Shown piece after piece: positions 7,799 through 14,477 of a stretch of 23,490 nt of DNA. The notes beneath the pieces are model-generated. The model was not told where the DNA came from. It saw only the letters and a list, made by a program, of their open reading frames with translations, and ran no database searches. Source of the stretch: Sulfolobus sp. UBA167. Its GTDB lineage: Archaea > Thermoproteota > Thermoprotei_A > Sulfolobales > Sulfolobaceae. The stretch spans positions 1 to 23,490 of the forward strand of contig DAHF01000076.1 in the NCBI GenBank assembly GCA_002495845.1, written 5' to 3'. Positions within the stretch are counted from its first letter, which is position 1; every line of letters begins with the position of its first letter. Position numbers and translations under genes: made by a program.

Positions 7799-8536
7799 AT
7801 GGTTTTAGTCAGGGTTCCCCTCTCTGTGTCAGCGCTCTGGTATCCAGTTGTCCGTAATACCCCTTCTGAGAGCGGGTCAATAGGAATATCAATTACCTTG
7901 GAGCCTGCGATAGTGGCTGAGGTCAGAAGAGGAGAAGGAATATTACTTAACGGAAAGGAAGTACATATACCTAATCTGGATTACCTCGAGAGAAAGCTTG
8001 GAAAAGCCAGGATGGAAGTCTTTTCAAGGGTTCCTCTAGGGTACGGATACGGCATGAGTGGAGCTATGAGTCTAGCATATGCAATAGGTGTATCAGAGAT
8101 TTCAGCGCTCAGATTGGAAGACGCGGTCGAGCTAGCTCACGAGAGCGAAGTCTTGACAGGAAATGGACTCGGGGATGTATTATCTGAGCTTCACGGAGGG
8201 ATAGTCTGTAGGGAAAGCCCTGGGTCTCCATCCAAGGCAACTTTTAGCAGGTTTTACTTGGAGGGAGTTATCCTCACCAAAACAGTGGAGAAGCTCCCCA
8301 CAAAGTCAATACTTTCCAAGATAGACTGGATCCCTTCCTCAGTGAGAAGCTTGTGTAACTCACCTAATATTGAAAGAATCTTCGATGAGGCTAGACGCTT
8401 CACCGAGACTTTGGGATTCATCTCTCCTTATCCTGAATCCTATAGAAAGAAGGGAATAATAGTTAAAATAGGAGAGATGGAGAGTGGTGTGTGGACAGTT
8501 CACACGATATCAAAGGAGGGAGCATCGGTAATTTAG
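7799..8536 (+). CDS. Pantoate kinase (archaeal CoA pathway)
   Basis: GHMP-superfamily kinase that phosphorylates pantoate to 4-phosphopantoate, the first archaeal departure from the bacterial coenzyme A route. At 245 aa it shows the N-terminal RVPLSVSALW strand, the GHMP ATP-binding loop VPLGYGYGMSGAMSLAYA (about 77-94) and GNGLGDVLSELHGG, as in the archaeal PoK family. ATG start with a TATA-like element 23-35 bp upstream. The 3' end overlaps the phosphopantothenate synthetase frame. With the next gene and the convergent panB it forms a coenzyme A cluster. Confidence 0.88.
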   Translation: MVLVRVPLSVSALWYPVVRNTPSESGSIGISITLEPAIVAEVRRGEGILLNGKEVHIPNLDYLERKLGKARMEVFSRVPLGYGYGMSGAMSLAYAIGVSEISALRLEDAVELAHESEVLTGNGLGDVLSELHGGIVCRESPGSPSKATFSRFYLEGVILTKTVEKLPTKSILSKIDWIPSSVRSLCNSPNIERIFDEARRFTETLGFISPYPESYRKKGIIVKIGEMESGVWTVHTISKEGASVI

Positions 8537-9291
8537 TACCTGAAAACCATCCTAGGAGGGAATCCCTTTTAGTGAGGGAAAGGCTCACGGAGTTGATGCA
8601 GGAAGGGAGCGTAGTACCACAAGGGCTCATAGCCCATGGTAGAGGAGAGTGCTTCGACTATCTCCTCGGCGAAAAGACTAACGACTTCGCGATGAAGAGC
8701 ATAGACGTCTCTGCGGCGTTGCTGTTGATGTCATCTCATCCTGTGATCTCAGTTAACGGGAACATGGCAGCGTTGACCCCGAGGGAGTTGGTACAGCTAT
8801 CCAAGGAGACTAACGCTCCACTTGAGGTTAACTTGTTTTACAGGAACAACGAGAGGGAGATCAAAATAGAGAGGATATTGAAGGAAGCCGGAGCTGAAGA
8901 AGTGCTGGGAGTAGGAGAAGACGCATCAGCTACGATACCTGAGCTGTTTAGCGAGAGGAGAAGGGTGAGCCCGAGGGGAATCCTCGTGGCAGACACAGTT
9001 TTCCTTGCGATGGAGGACGGAGACAGGACTGAAGCTTTAGTGAAGATGGGAAAGAAGGTCATCGCGGTGGACTTGAACCCACTTTCCAGAACAGCTATGA
9101 AAGCCTCAGTTACAATAGTTGACAACGTGATTAGAACTATACCCCTTTTACTCAAGAGAGTCCAGGAGATGAAGAGCAAAAGAAAGGACGAGCTACTTCA
9201 TATGATCAATTCGTTTGATAACAGAGAAAATCTAAGGGAAGCTCTTCAGTTCATGTCGAGGAGGTTAAATCAGTTAGCTCTGTCCTTATAG
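8491..9291 (+). CDS. 4-phosphopantoate-beta-alanine ligase (phosphopantothenate synthetase)
   Basis: Second archaeal CoA enzyme: ATP-dependent condensation of 4-phosphopantoate with beta-alanine. Recognised by PENHPRRESL near the N-terminus, VVPQGLIAHGRGECFDYLLGE, the SVNGNMAAL block and VIAVDLNPLSRTA in the C-terminal half. The start is ambiguous: GTG 8491 is the only canonical codon upstream of the conserved NHPR motif and overlaps pok by 46 nt. A strong Shine-Dalgarno-like AAAGGAGGG (8512-8520) lies inside the frame, followed 3 nt later by an in-frame ATC (8524), so initiation at a rare codon is possible. Its 3' end overlaps the convergent panB by 22 nt. Confidence 0.88.
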   Translation: MDSSHDIKGGSIGNLVPENHPRRESLLVRERLTELMQEGSVVPQGLIAHGRGECFDYLLGEKTNDFAMKSIDVSAALLLMSSHPVISVNGNMAALTPRELVQLSKETNAPLEVNLFYRNNEREIKIERILKEAGAEEVLGVGEDASATIPELFSERRRVSPRGILVADTVFLAMEDGDRTEALVKMGKKVIAVDLNPLSRTAMKASVTIVDNVIRTIPLLLKRVQEMKSKRKDELLHMINSFDNRENLREALQFMSRRLNQLALSL

Positions 9292-10070
9292 TTCTCCTTC
9301 CCTGGAAACTCGCCTGACTTCACGTCGTGCACGTAATTCGACACGGCCTTTTTTATCTCGCTCTTGAGATCGACGTAAGCCTTGGCAAAGTAAGGTCTCA
9401 CGTCGCTCAGACCAAGAAGGTCATGTATGACCAAGACTTGACCGTCGCATGACAAACCTGCGCCTATACATATTGTTGGTATTGAAACTGACCTTGTTAT
9501 CGTTTCTGCTACGTCAGCGTAAGTGTTCTCTATAACTATCGAGAACGCGCCAGCTTCCTCAAGTGCCTTTCCGTCCTCCACGAGTGAGTTGAACTCCGCG
9601 TCACTTTTCCCAACAACCCTGAAGCCCCCTAACTTTAGGTACCTTTGAGGAGTCATCCCTATATGTCCCATGACGGGAATCCCAGCCTTAGTTATTGCCC
9701 TAACTACGTCAGCGACTTCCTGACCTCCCTCAAGTTTCACAGCGTCAGCGCCAGCCTTCACGAGCAGACCTGCGTTCCTCACAGCTTCCTCCTTGCTTAC
9801 TTCATAAGAGAGAAAAGGCATATCAGCCACGATGAGTTGAGGGGGGTTTGCCCTGCTCACCGCTGACGTATGCCTTATCATATCTTCCATGTCTACTTTC
9901 TGCGTGTTTTGGTAACCTAAGACGACCATCCCCAGGGAGTCTCCAACAAGGATCGAGTCGAGGTCTGTCTCAGATACTATCCTCGCTACTGGGTAGTCGT
10001 ATGTCGTTAGCATAGTTATTTTCTCTTTTCCTTTCTTCTTGAGCAAATCTCTTGCTGTTACCTTTTTCAT
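9270..10070 (-). CDS. panB: 3-methyl-2-oxobutanoate hydroxymethyltransferase
   Basis: Ketopantoate hydroxymethyltransferase: adds a hydroxymethyl group from a methylene-tetrahydropterin to 2-oxoisovalerate, the entry to pantothenate/CoA. The 266-aa product has the TTYDYPVARI N-terminal block, LVGDSLGM with metal-binding Asp, ADMPF, KLEGG, MGHIGMTPQ, the IENTYADV catalytic Glu region and GAGLSCDGQVLVIHDLLGL. ATG 10070 matches the family N-terminus (about 24 residues before TTYDY). The upstream gene runs 101 nt into it in another frame, so translation may be coupled. Converges on the phosphopantothenate synthetase gene. Confidence 0.95.
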   Translation of the reverse strand: MKKVTARDLLKKKGKEKITMLTTYDYPVARIVSETDLDSILVGDSLGMVVLGYQNTQKVDMEDMIRHTSAVSRANPPQLIVADMPFLSYEVSKEEAVRNAGLLVKAGADAVKLEGGQEVADVVRAITKAGIPVMGHIGMTPQRYLKLGGFRVVGKSDAEFNSLVEDGKALEEAGAFSIVIENTYADVAETITRSVSIPTICIGAGLSCDGQVLVIHDLLGLSDVRPYFAKAYVDLKSEIKKAVSNYVHDVKSGEFPGKENYKDRAN

Positions 10071-10626
10071 TGATTCTCATAGCAACAGACTTAGCCACGT
10101 TTATTACTTTTTTTATCCTCTCTGCAATCTCCTGCGTCTCCTCATACTGCAAGGCATCATTATATACCTTTACGAAGAGAGGAAGATCATCAAATGAGAA
10201 CTGTCTAAATATCCTTCTATCTACTTCAGATAACGAGACCTTCTTCAACATGACCGAGAGCTTCCTCTCTACTCCGTCTATGTCTAGGCTCTGCGCCTGA
10301 ACTTTGATCAGGGAAATCGCCGGATCTTCTTCCTCTCCTGAGGAGAGCGCTTCCTCCACTTGTCCTCTGTCTAGAAAGGTCCACCAGTGCTGGTTCGCGG
10401 ACTTGTAGCTGGTCTCTGTTATCCCGAAGTCCTTCTCTAATGAGCGTAGGATCATCTTCGGATCTAAACTTTGTCCCCTCTCCGCAAGCTTCTCTTGAAC
10501 GCACTTGTAGCTGAAGTCTCCTAGCTGGTTAGGTTCGCACGCCAGGGCAGCGCCCAAAACCACGGCTCCCCTCTCCCCAAACTTCAGGAGGAACTCCGTA
10601 GTCCTGTCCCTGACGTTGCCAACCAT
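9970..10626 (-). CDS. Unknown archaeal protein, possible winged-helix N-terminal region
   Basis: 218-residue protein I do not recognise. Residues about 8-95 are compact and helical, with a possible winged-helix pattern (DPKMILRSLEKDFGITETSY ... HWWTF). Residues about 100-185 are acidic, then helical. The final ~33 residues are charged and low complexity and are encoded entirely within the start of panB in another frame, so they may be a read-on tail. ATG start with the palindromic TATA element about 22-27 bp upstream. Being immediately upstream of and overlapping panB suggests cotranscription and perhaps a regulatory link to CoA synthesis (inference only). Confidence 0.72.
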   Translation of the reverse strand: MVGNVRDRTTEFLLKFGERGAVVLGAALACEPNQLGDFSYKCVQEKLAERGQSLDPKMILRSLEKDFGITETSYKSANQHWWTFLDRGQVEEALSSGEEEDPAISLIKVQAQSLDIDGVERKLSVMLKKVSLSEVDRRIFRQFSFDDLPLFVKVYNDALQYEETQEIAERIKKVINVAKSVAMRINEKGNSKRFAQEERKRENNYANDIRLPSSEDSI

Positions 10627-10641
10627 GTGCTATTAATGCGA

Positions 10642-10655
10642 ATATAATATTATAT
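10642..10655. promoter_or_regulatory. Perfectly palindromic shared TATA element
   Basis: ATATAATATTATAT is its own reverse complement. The midpoint between the two divergent start codons (10626 reverse, 10679 forward) is 10652.5, so this one element is placed near -26 for leaderless transcripts in both directions. The expected reading is a bidirectional core promoter, with direction set by flanking BRE sequence or regulators. Confidence 0.55.
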
Positions 10656-10678
10656 CACATCCAGTAATAGGATACTGT

Positions 10679-11434
10679 ATGATCGAGAACGAAGTCATTG
10701 TTGATGTTACCGACCTAAAGAAACGTTTCGGACAGAAGTTGATCCTGAAGGACGTCTCCTTCAAGGTATTCTCCGGTGAAGTCTTTGGAATAGTCGGACC
10801 TAACGGAGCAGGTAAGACCACCACTTTGAGGATATTGGCAGGGATAATAAGGTCTTTCGAGGGCAAGGTTGAGCTAAGCGGAACCTCGCCAGAGAAGGCA
10901 AGGGAGAAGGGATTGATAGCTTACATGCCGGAGGATACTTTCCCTTACGATAGGCTGACAGGAATAGAGAACCTGAGGTTTTACGCTGAACTTTACGCTA
11001 GAGGTGACAAGAGTAAAGTCGAGGAGTACGTCGAGACCGCCATAAAGATAGCAGATCTGGGGGACAGAATAGAGGACAAAACATCAGAGTACAGCAGGGG
11101 AATGAAGAGAAGGTTGATCATAGCTAGAACCCTCATGACCAGCCCGAGGCTTGCTATACTCGACGAGCCGACGTCCGCTCTGGACGTAGAGTCAGCAATA
11201 AACGTTAGGCATAAGATAACAGACATAGCAAAAGAAAAGGGTGTCACAGTTCTTCTCTCCTCTCACAACATGTTAGAGGTAGAGTACCTTTGTAACCGCG
11301 TAGTCATGATAGAAGGAGGGACTACTTTCCTTGAGGGGACTCCTAAAGAACTGGTCTCGAAAATGGGAGTCCAGAACCTGGAGGAGGCATTCATAAAGAT
11401 GACAAAAACACACGACGGGACTCAGCAAAAGTAA
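10679..11434 (+). CDS. ABC-2 type exporter, ATP-binding subunit (NatA-like)
   Basis: 251-residue nucleotide-binding subunit energising the permease encoded next. Walker A GPNGAGKTTT (about 41-50), Q-loop region YMPEDTFPYD, signature YSRGMKRRL in place of LSGGQ, Walker B plus D-loop LAILDEPTSALD (about 160-171) and H-loop SSHNM are all present. The family covers drug, sodium and polysaccharide exporters; the substrate is unknown. ATG start, leaderless from the palindromic TATA element. The permease begins 8-23 nt after the stop, forming a two-gene transport operon. Confidence 0.92.
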   Translation: MIENEVIVDVTDLKKRFGQKLILKDVSFKVFSGEVFGIVGPNGAGKTTTLRILAGIIRSFEGKVELSGTSPEKAREKGLIAYMPEDTFPYDRLTGIENLRFYAELYARGDKSKVEEYVETAIKIADLGDRIEDKTSEYSRGMKRRLIIARTLMTSPRLAILDEPTSALDVESAINVRHKITDIAKEKGVTVLLSSHNMLEVEYLCNRVVMIEGGTTFLEGTPKELVSKMGVQNLEEAFIKMTKTHDGTQQK

Positions 11435-11457
11435 TTTTAGCATTGCAGGATTCAGGA

Positions 11458-12660
11458 ATGTTAAAGGTGCGCCTTTTGAACCTAATGACTTTGCTGAGAA
11501 AGGAATGGATAGATGTAAAGAGGGACAGGAAGCTTCTGATAGGAACTTTGATACTTCCATTCTTCATTTTGCCCCTCATAGGGTTCATACTCTACGCTTC
11601 GGTGGTGTCCCAGCCCCCTATCATAGAGCTGATAAACCAATCCCCGTCCAACTCAGCTTACGTGAACGAGATATCTTCTTACATAACTTCCCACGGAGGG
11701 CAAGTGATAAACTCGAGCGACTCAAACGTAACTCCCGATGTGATCTTAACCTTCCCTAAGGGGTTCTATCAGAACATGACCTCTCTGGGAGGAGAAGGGA
11801 AAGTCTACATGACCATAGAGATCTCCTCCAACACCAAGGCGCAGGACCTCGTTGACAACGCGCTTTACAACGTTTTATATAACGTGTCCTTGTCAAGAAT
11901 ATCACAGCTAATAAACGCGTCCCACCTTAACGTAAGCCCATCAAACGTTAGGGAGCCCTTGGAGGTCGTATACACGTACATCACACCGACCCACCATGTC
12001 ACGACCCAAGCAAGGGACCAGCTGGTAGAGCTGGCAAGGATAATCGCCTTAGTCCTCTTCCCAAGCGCTACTCCGGTGATCTTCTTCATAACTGACGGAA
12101 TAACCGGAGAGAAGGAAAGGAAAACCTTGGAGTCTCTCTTAGCTTCCCCCATATCTCCCATGGAGTTCATAGTCTCGAAGCTCGTGGTTTCCATGTTTCT
12201 AGGCTTCATGTCATCCTTAGGAGACCTAATAGGAATCTTCGTGTTTTCCTTGTTTGCATCCACTATCTTCGGTGTCTCGCTTGCGCTGTCTTCGTCCTTC
12301 GCTCTTCTGATAGTAGTTATTTACATAGAGACAGTCTTGCTCACTGCGGCCATCAGCCTCATTCTCCTCCTGGTTTTCGGAGGGTCGACTAGGAACATAC
12401 AGATAATAAATTTCCTTGTCCTGAGCTTCGGGATGATAGCTTCATTCACAGCCCTCTTCATCAACTTAGCTCAGGTTACGTTCCCCTTATCCTTAATATA
12501 CATCATACCTTACGAACAGCTGAGCGCGTCCCTCCTGTTCTATGTATTCGGGTTACCTGGAGAATCCATATTCTATCTATCAATAACGTTAATTGCGTCC
12601 ATAGTCTTGCTGTTCATATCGTCCAAGCTGTTCAACCCTGAGAGGCTACTTTTAAAATAA
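11458..12660 (+). CDS. ABC-2 type exporter, permease subunit
   Basis: Membrane partner of the ATPase. One N-terminal membrane helix (about residues 22-45) is followed by a ~150-residue external loop, then about five helices in the C-terminal half: the NatB/ABC-2 topology. The cytoplasmic GEKERKTLESLLASPIS motif after the second helix is characteristic of ABC2 permeases. The external loop holds several N-x-S/T sequons (NSS, NVT, NMT, NVS, NAS), consistent with the heavy N-glycosylation of Sulfolobales surface proteins. I place the start at ATG 11458; an in-frame TTG at 11443 would add five residues. Confidence 0.88.
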   Translation: MLKVRLLNLMTLLRKEWIDVKRDRKLLIGTLILPFFILPLIGFILYASVVSQPPIIELINQSPSNSAYVNEISSYITSHGGQVINSSDSNVTPDVILTFPKGFYQNMTSLGGEGKVYMTIEISSNTKAQDLVDNALYNVLYNVSLSRISQLINASHLNVSPSNVREPLEVVYTYITPTHHVTTQARDQLVELARIIALVLFPSATPVIFFITDGITGEKERKTLESLLASPISPMEFIVSKLVVSMFLGFMSSLGDLIGIFVFSLFASTIFGVSLALSSSFALLIVVIYIETVLLTAAISLILLLVFGGSTRNIQIINFLVLSFGMIASFTALFINLAQVTFPLSLIYIIPYEQLSASLLFYVFGLPGESIFYLSITLIASIVLLFISSKLFNPERLLLK

Positions 12661-12686
12661 GACTGAGAGTATTAATATAGGGTTAC

Positions 12687-12920
12687 ATGACAGAAAGATA
12701 CGCGGCATATGTGCTAGTTGTAACTTCAGTGGGTAAGGAGCAGGAGGTTGCAGAACAGCTAAGACAGATGAACAATGTTAAGAGAGTCGAGAACGTTTAC
12801 GGGGAATATGACCTCGTTATAGAGGTGGATGCTCCTAACTCCGGAGAACTTAAGAACGTTTTAGAGCAGATAAGGAGAAATTCCTCAATAATGAGGACGG
12901 TCACCCTAATAATGATGTGA
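12687..12920 (+). CDS. Stand-alone RAM (Lrp/AsnC effector-binding) domain protein
   Basis: 77-residue protein matching only the C-terminal ligand-binding/oligomerisation domain of Lrp/AsnC regulators (alpha-beta sandwich: YAAYVLVVTSVGKEQEVAEQL, then VYGEYDLVIEVDA and IMRTVTLI). It lacks a helix-turn-helix. Such stand-alone RAM proteins bind amino acids or co-assemble with full-length Lrp-type regulators. TTTTAAAATAAG (12651-12662, at the end of the permease gene) lies about 30 bp upstream and may act as its TATA box; otherwise it is read from the ABC operon. Confidence 0.82.
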   Translation: MTERYAAYVLVVTSVGKEQEVAEQLRQMNNVKRVENVYGEYDLVIEVDAPNSGELKNVLEQIRRNSSIMRTVTLIMM

Positions 12921-12934
12921 AAATTAAAGGAAAA

Positions 12935-12947
12935 TTTTTTAAAAATA
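12935..12947 (+). promoter_or_regulatory. TATA box for the 12965 RNA candidate
   Basis: TTTTTTAAAAATA centred near 12941, preceded by the purine-rich AAAGGAAAA (BRE-like). Transcription starting about 25 bp downstream would begin at the GGGTCC run at 12965-12970. The T-rich block also follows the RAM gene stop and could terminate that transcript. Confidence 0.5.
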
Positions 12948-12964
12948 TTTTTCCCTCTTTTAAT

Positions 12965-13119
12965 GGGTCCGTGTGAAATGCTCCTGTGTCCCAGGAGCCA
13001 ATGAGCACGGAAGGGTCCCCTCTGGACTTCTATTCCCATCTTTTGGAGGACTTCAGAACAGTCGTACTACCAACTCTCTATCATATTTTCCTAGCTTAGA
13101 GTTTAAGCTAGAACTTTTT
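12965..13119 (+). ncRNA. Structured non-coding RNA candidate (about 155 nt), family unknown
   Basis: No frame covers this stretch, yet it has a promoter-to-terminator layout. The 5' part folds as a two-step hairpin: CCGTG (12969-12973) pairs CACGG (13006-13010), an internal loop contains UGA on both strands, and an inner perfect stem CTCCTG (12981-12986) / CAGGAG (12992-12997) closes a 5-nt loop. In the 3' part GGACTTC occurs twice (13024-13030, 13048-13054) in apparently open sequence. It ends in an 8-bp hairpin with a T5 run. It is not a tRNA or 5S rRNA, and I see no C/D box set or ACA-terminated H/ACA fold. The two facing UGA segments could form tandem G-A pairs as in kink-turn-like motifs (inference). 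Confidence 0.5.
13091..13119 (+). terminator. Terminator hairpin of the RNA candidate
   Basis: CTAGCTTA (13091-13098) and TAAGCTAG (13104-13111) form a perfect 8-bp stem with a 5-nt loop, followed by five T residues at 13115-13119. This is the shape of an intrinsic terminator for forward transcription and closes the RNA unit beginning at about 12965. Confidence 0.5.
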
Positions 13120-13239
13120 AAGCGAAAAGCAAGGAATTTTTAATTATATAATATTTTTATCCAATTTTCGTGAAGAGAAGTAATGAGAAAATAGAGAATA
13201 TGCCGAGGTGAAAAGCCTTATACACATGCATTACTTTGC

Positions 13240-13524
13240 CTATTTGTCTACTACCTCAACGTCTTCTTTATCTTCCTCCATCATTTGCATTTTTCTCAAA
13301 AGCTCATACACTATTGCATCAAGCTGTGCCACTTTAGCCTCTAAAAAGGCTATGCTCTCTTCATACTTTCCCTTCTCTTCGTCATTCTCATCTCTTGTAT
13401 TACCTTCCACTCCATCTTTTATATACATCTTGACAAGGTCTGTCATTTGTATGCCCATCTCCTCTGCTTTCTTTTTCAGCTCATCGTACATCCACTCAGG
13501 CAAAGACAAATGTATGGTAGGCAA
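13240..13524 (-). CDS. Ribbon-helix-helix (CopG-like) protein with coiled-coil tail
   Basis: 94-residue probable DNA-binding regulator. Residues 1-40 form a ribbon-helix-helix domain (PTIHLSLPEWMYDELKKKAEEMG then MTDLVKMYIKDG). Residues about 55-90 are a heptad-patterned, very acidic helix (IAFLEAKVAQLDAIVYELLRKM) likely to mediate oligomerisation. The start is TTG: on the coding strand GAGGAG lies 8 nt upstream, and CTAAAATATTTCC about 40 bp upstream can serve as TATA, giving a short leader. Divergent from a second ribbon-helix-helix gene; faces the RNA candidate tail to tail. Confidence 0.8.
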   Translation of the reverse strand: MPTIHLSLPEWMYDELKKKAEEMGIQMTDLVKMYIKDGVEGNTRDENDEEKGKYEESIAFLEAKVAQLDAIVYELLRKMQMMEEDKEDVEVVDK

Positions 13525-13671
13525 TGTATTTTCTCCTCAATACAACTATTGTAAAGGAAATATTTTAGTCTTATTCTTGTTGTAGTCTCCCTCTTTGAAT
13601 AGGAATACGGTGTTACCGCTCCACATAATATTTAAGCCTAACTAGAGAAAGAAGTATATTTAGATGCAAAA
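13525..13671. promoter_or_regulatory. Divergent promoter region of two ribbon-helix-helix genes
   Basis: For the reverse gene, an AAATATTTTAG element (about 13558-13568, forward reading) and a GAGGAG ribosome-binding site. For the forward gene, AATATTTAAGCC (about 13626-13637). Two small DNA-binding proteins sharing one control region is a common autoregulatory layout; no obvious operator repeat was identified. Confidence 0.35.
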
Positions 13672-13848
13672 ATGAGAGTTGTTACGTTTAAAGTAGAGGA
13701 AGATTTGCTAGAGCTACTTGATAGGTATGCCATCAGGTATGGGCTGAATAGAAGCGAGGCTATAAGGAAAGCTATAGAAAAAGTAGTGAACGAGGAGATG
13801 AGTAAGGATACAGTGCCTCTAGCAAAGGTGGAGAAAATCAAGTTATAA
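13672..13848 (+). CDS. Small ribbon-helix-helix transcriptional regulator (58 aa)
   Basis: ATG-started 58-codon gene encoding a minimal ribbon-helix-helix protein: beta strand MRVVTFKVEEDLLELLDRYA, then the turn GLNRSEAIRKAIEKVVNEE, typical of CopG/Arc regulators such as archaeal plasmid CopG proteins. The Asn-Arg-Ser-Glu helix start is characteristic of the fold. The TATA-like TTTAAG about 40 bp upstream implies a short leader. Its last 6 nt overlap the convergent MBL hydrolase gene. The target is unknown; self-regulation with its divergent neighbour is plausible. Confidence 0.82.
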   Translation: MRVVTFKVEEDLLELLDRYAIRYGLNRSEAIRKAIEKVVNEEMSKDTVPLAKVEKIKL

Positions 13849-14469
13849 ATAAAACAGCTTGCCCTTAGTTTTAGTCTCATCAAGATTTGCATTTTTGGGA
13901 CATATTTTATTTATTTCAAATCTGTTTTTCTGTAACTCCAAAAAATCTTCTACTGGGTCTAAAGGCATGTAATGACCCTTAACCCAATAGTGGAGAGGAA
14001 TTACCCCCTGAGGATGTAGCTGTTCGATCAGCTCCGAAGCCTCCTTTGAGTCTATAGTTATTATTCCGCCTACTGGTAAGGCTAGGAGATTAACCCCCTC
14101 TATTTCCTTCACTAGTTCCTCGTTCAGGGAATGACCTAGATCTCCCATGTGAACTAGAGTGAAGTTATCGCTCTTTCTAGTTACCTTATAAATGACGTTC
14201 TTCCCCCTCCTCTTCCCGTTCTCTTTGTCATGAAAGGACTTGTAACCACTGATCAGATAAGGACCGAGGTCTAAAGTCCCGGTTATGCCTTCCTTCAGGA
14301 CTTCATACTTCACTATCTGATGTGCGTTATGATCGTAATGGTCGTGAGTGATGAGCACGACCTTTACGCTGGGATAATCAGGAACAGGGAGCCCTATGCT
14401 CCCCCCATCGTGAGGATCAATTAGTATTGAATCAAATAAAAGAGCCGAATGACCGAAATACTTTATCAT
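13843..14469 (-). CDS. MBL-fold metal-dependent hydrolase (UPF0173-like)
   Basis: 208-residue metallo-beta-lactamase-fold hydrolase. The zinc-binding motif THDHYDHNA (HxHxDH) is near residues 40-48; HMGDLGHS supplies the Asp/His around residue 107-113 and PLHYW the late His. Matches the UPF0173/YtkL type of uncharacterised hydrolase; substrate unknown. ATG start 8 nt downstream of the LeuA-family gene, in the same direction, so probably cotranscribed. Ends in a 6-nt convergent overlap with the small regulator gene. Confidence 0.85.
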   Translation of the reverse strand: MIKYFGHSALLFDSILIDPHDGGSIGLPVPDYPSVKVVLITHDHYDHNAHQIVKYEVLKEGITGTLDLGPYLISGYKSFHDKENGKRRGKNVIYKVTRKSDNFTLVHMGDLGHSLNEELVKEIEGVNLLALPVGGIITIDSKEASELIEQLHPQGVIPLHYWVKGHYMPLDPVEDFLELQKNRFEINKICPKNANLDETKTKGKLFYL

Positions 14470-14477
14470 GGTTTAAA

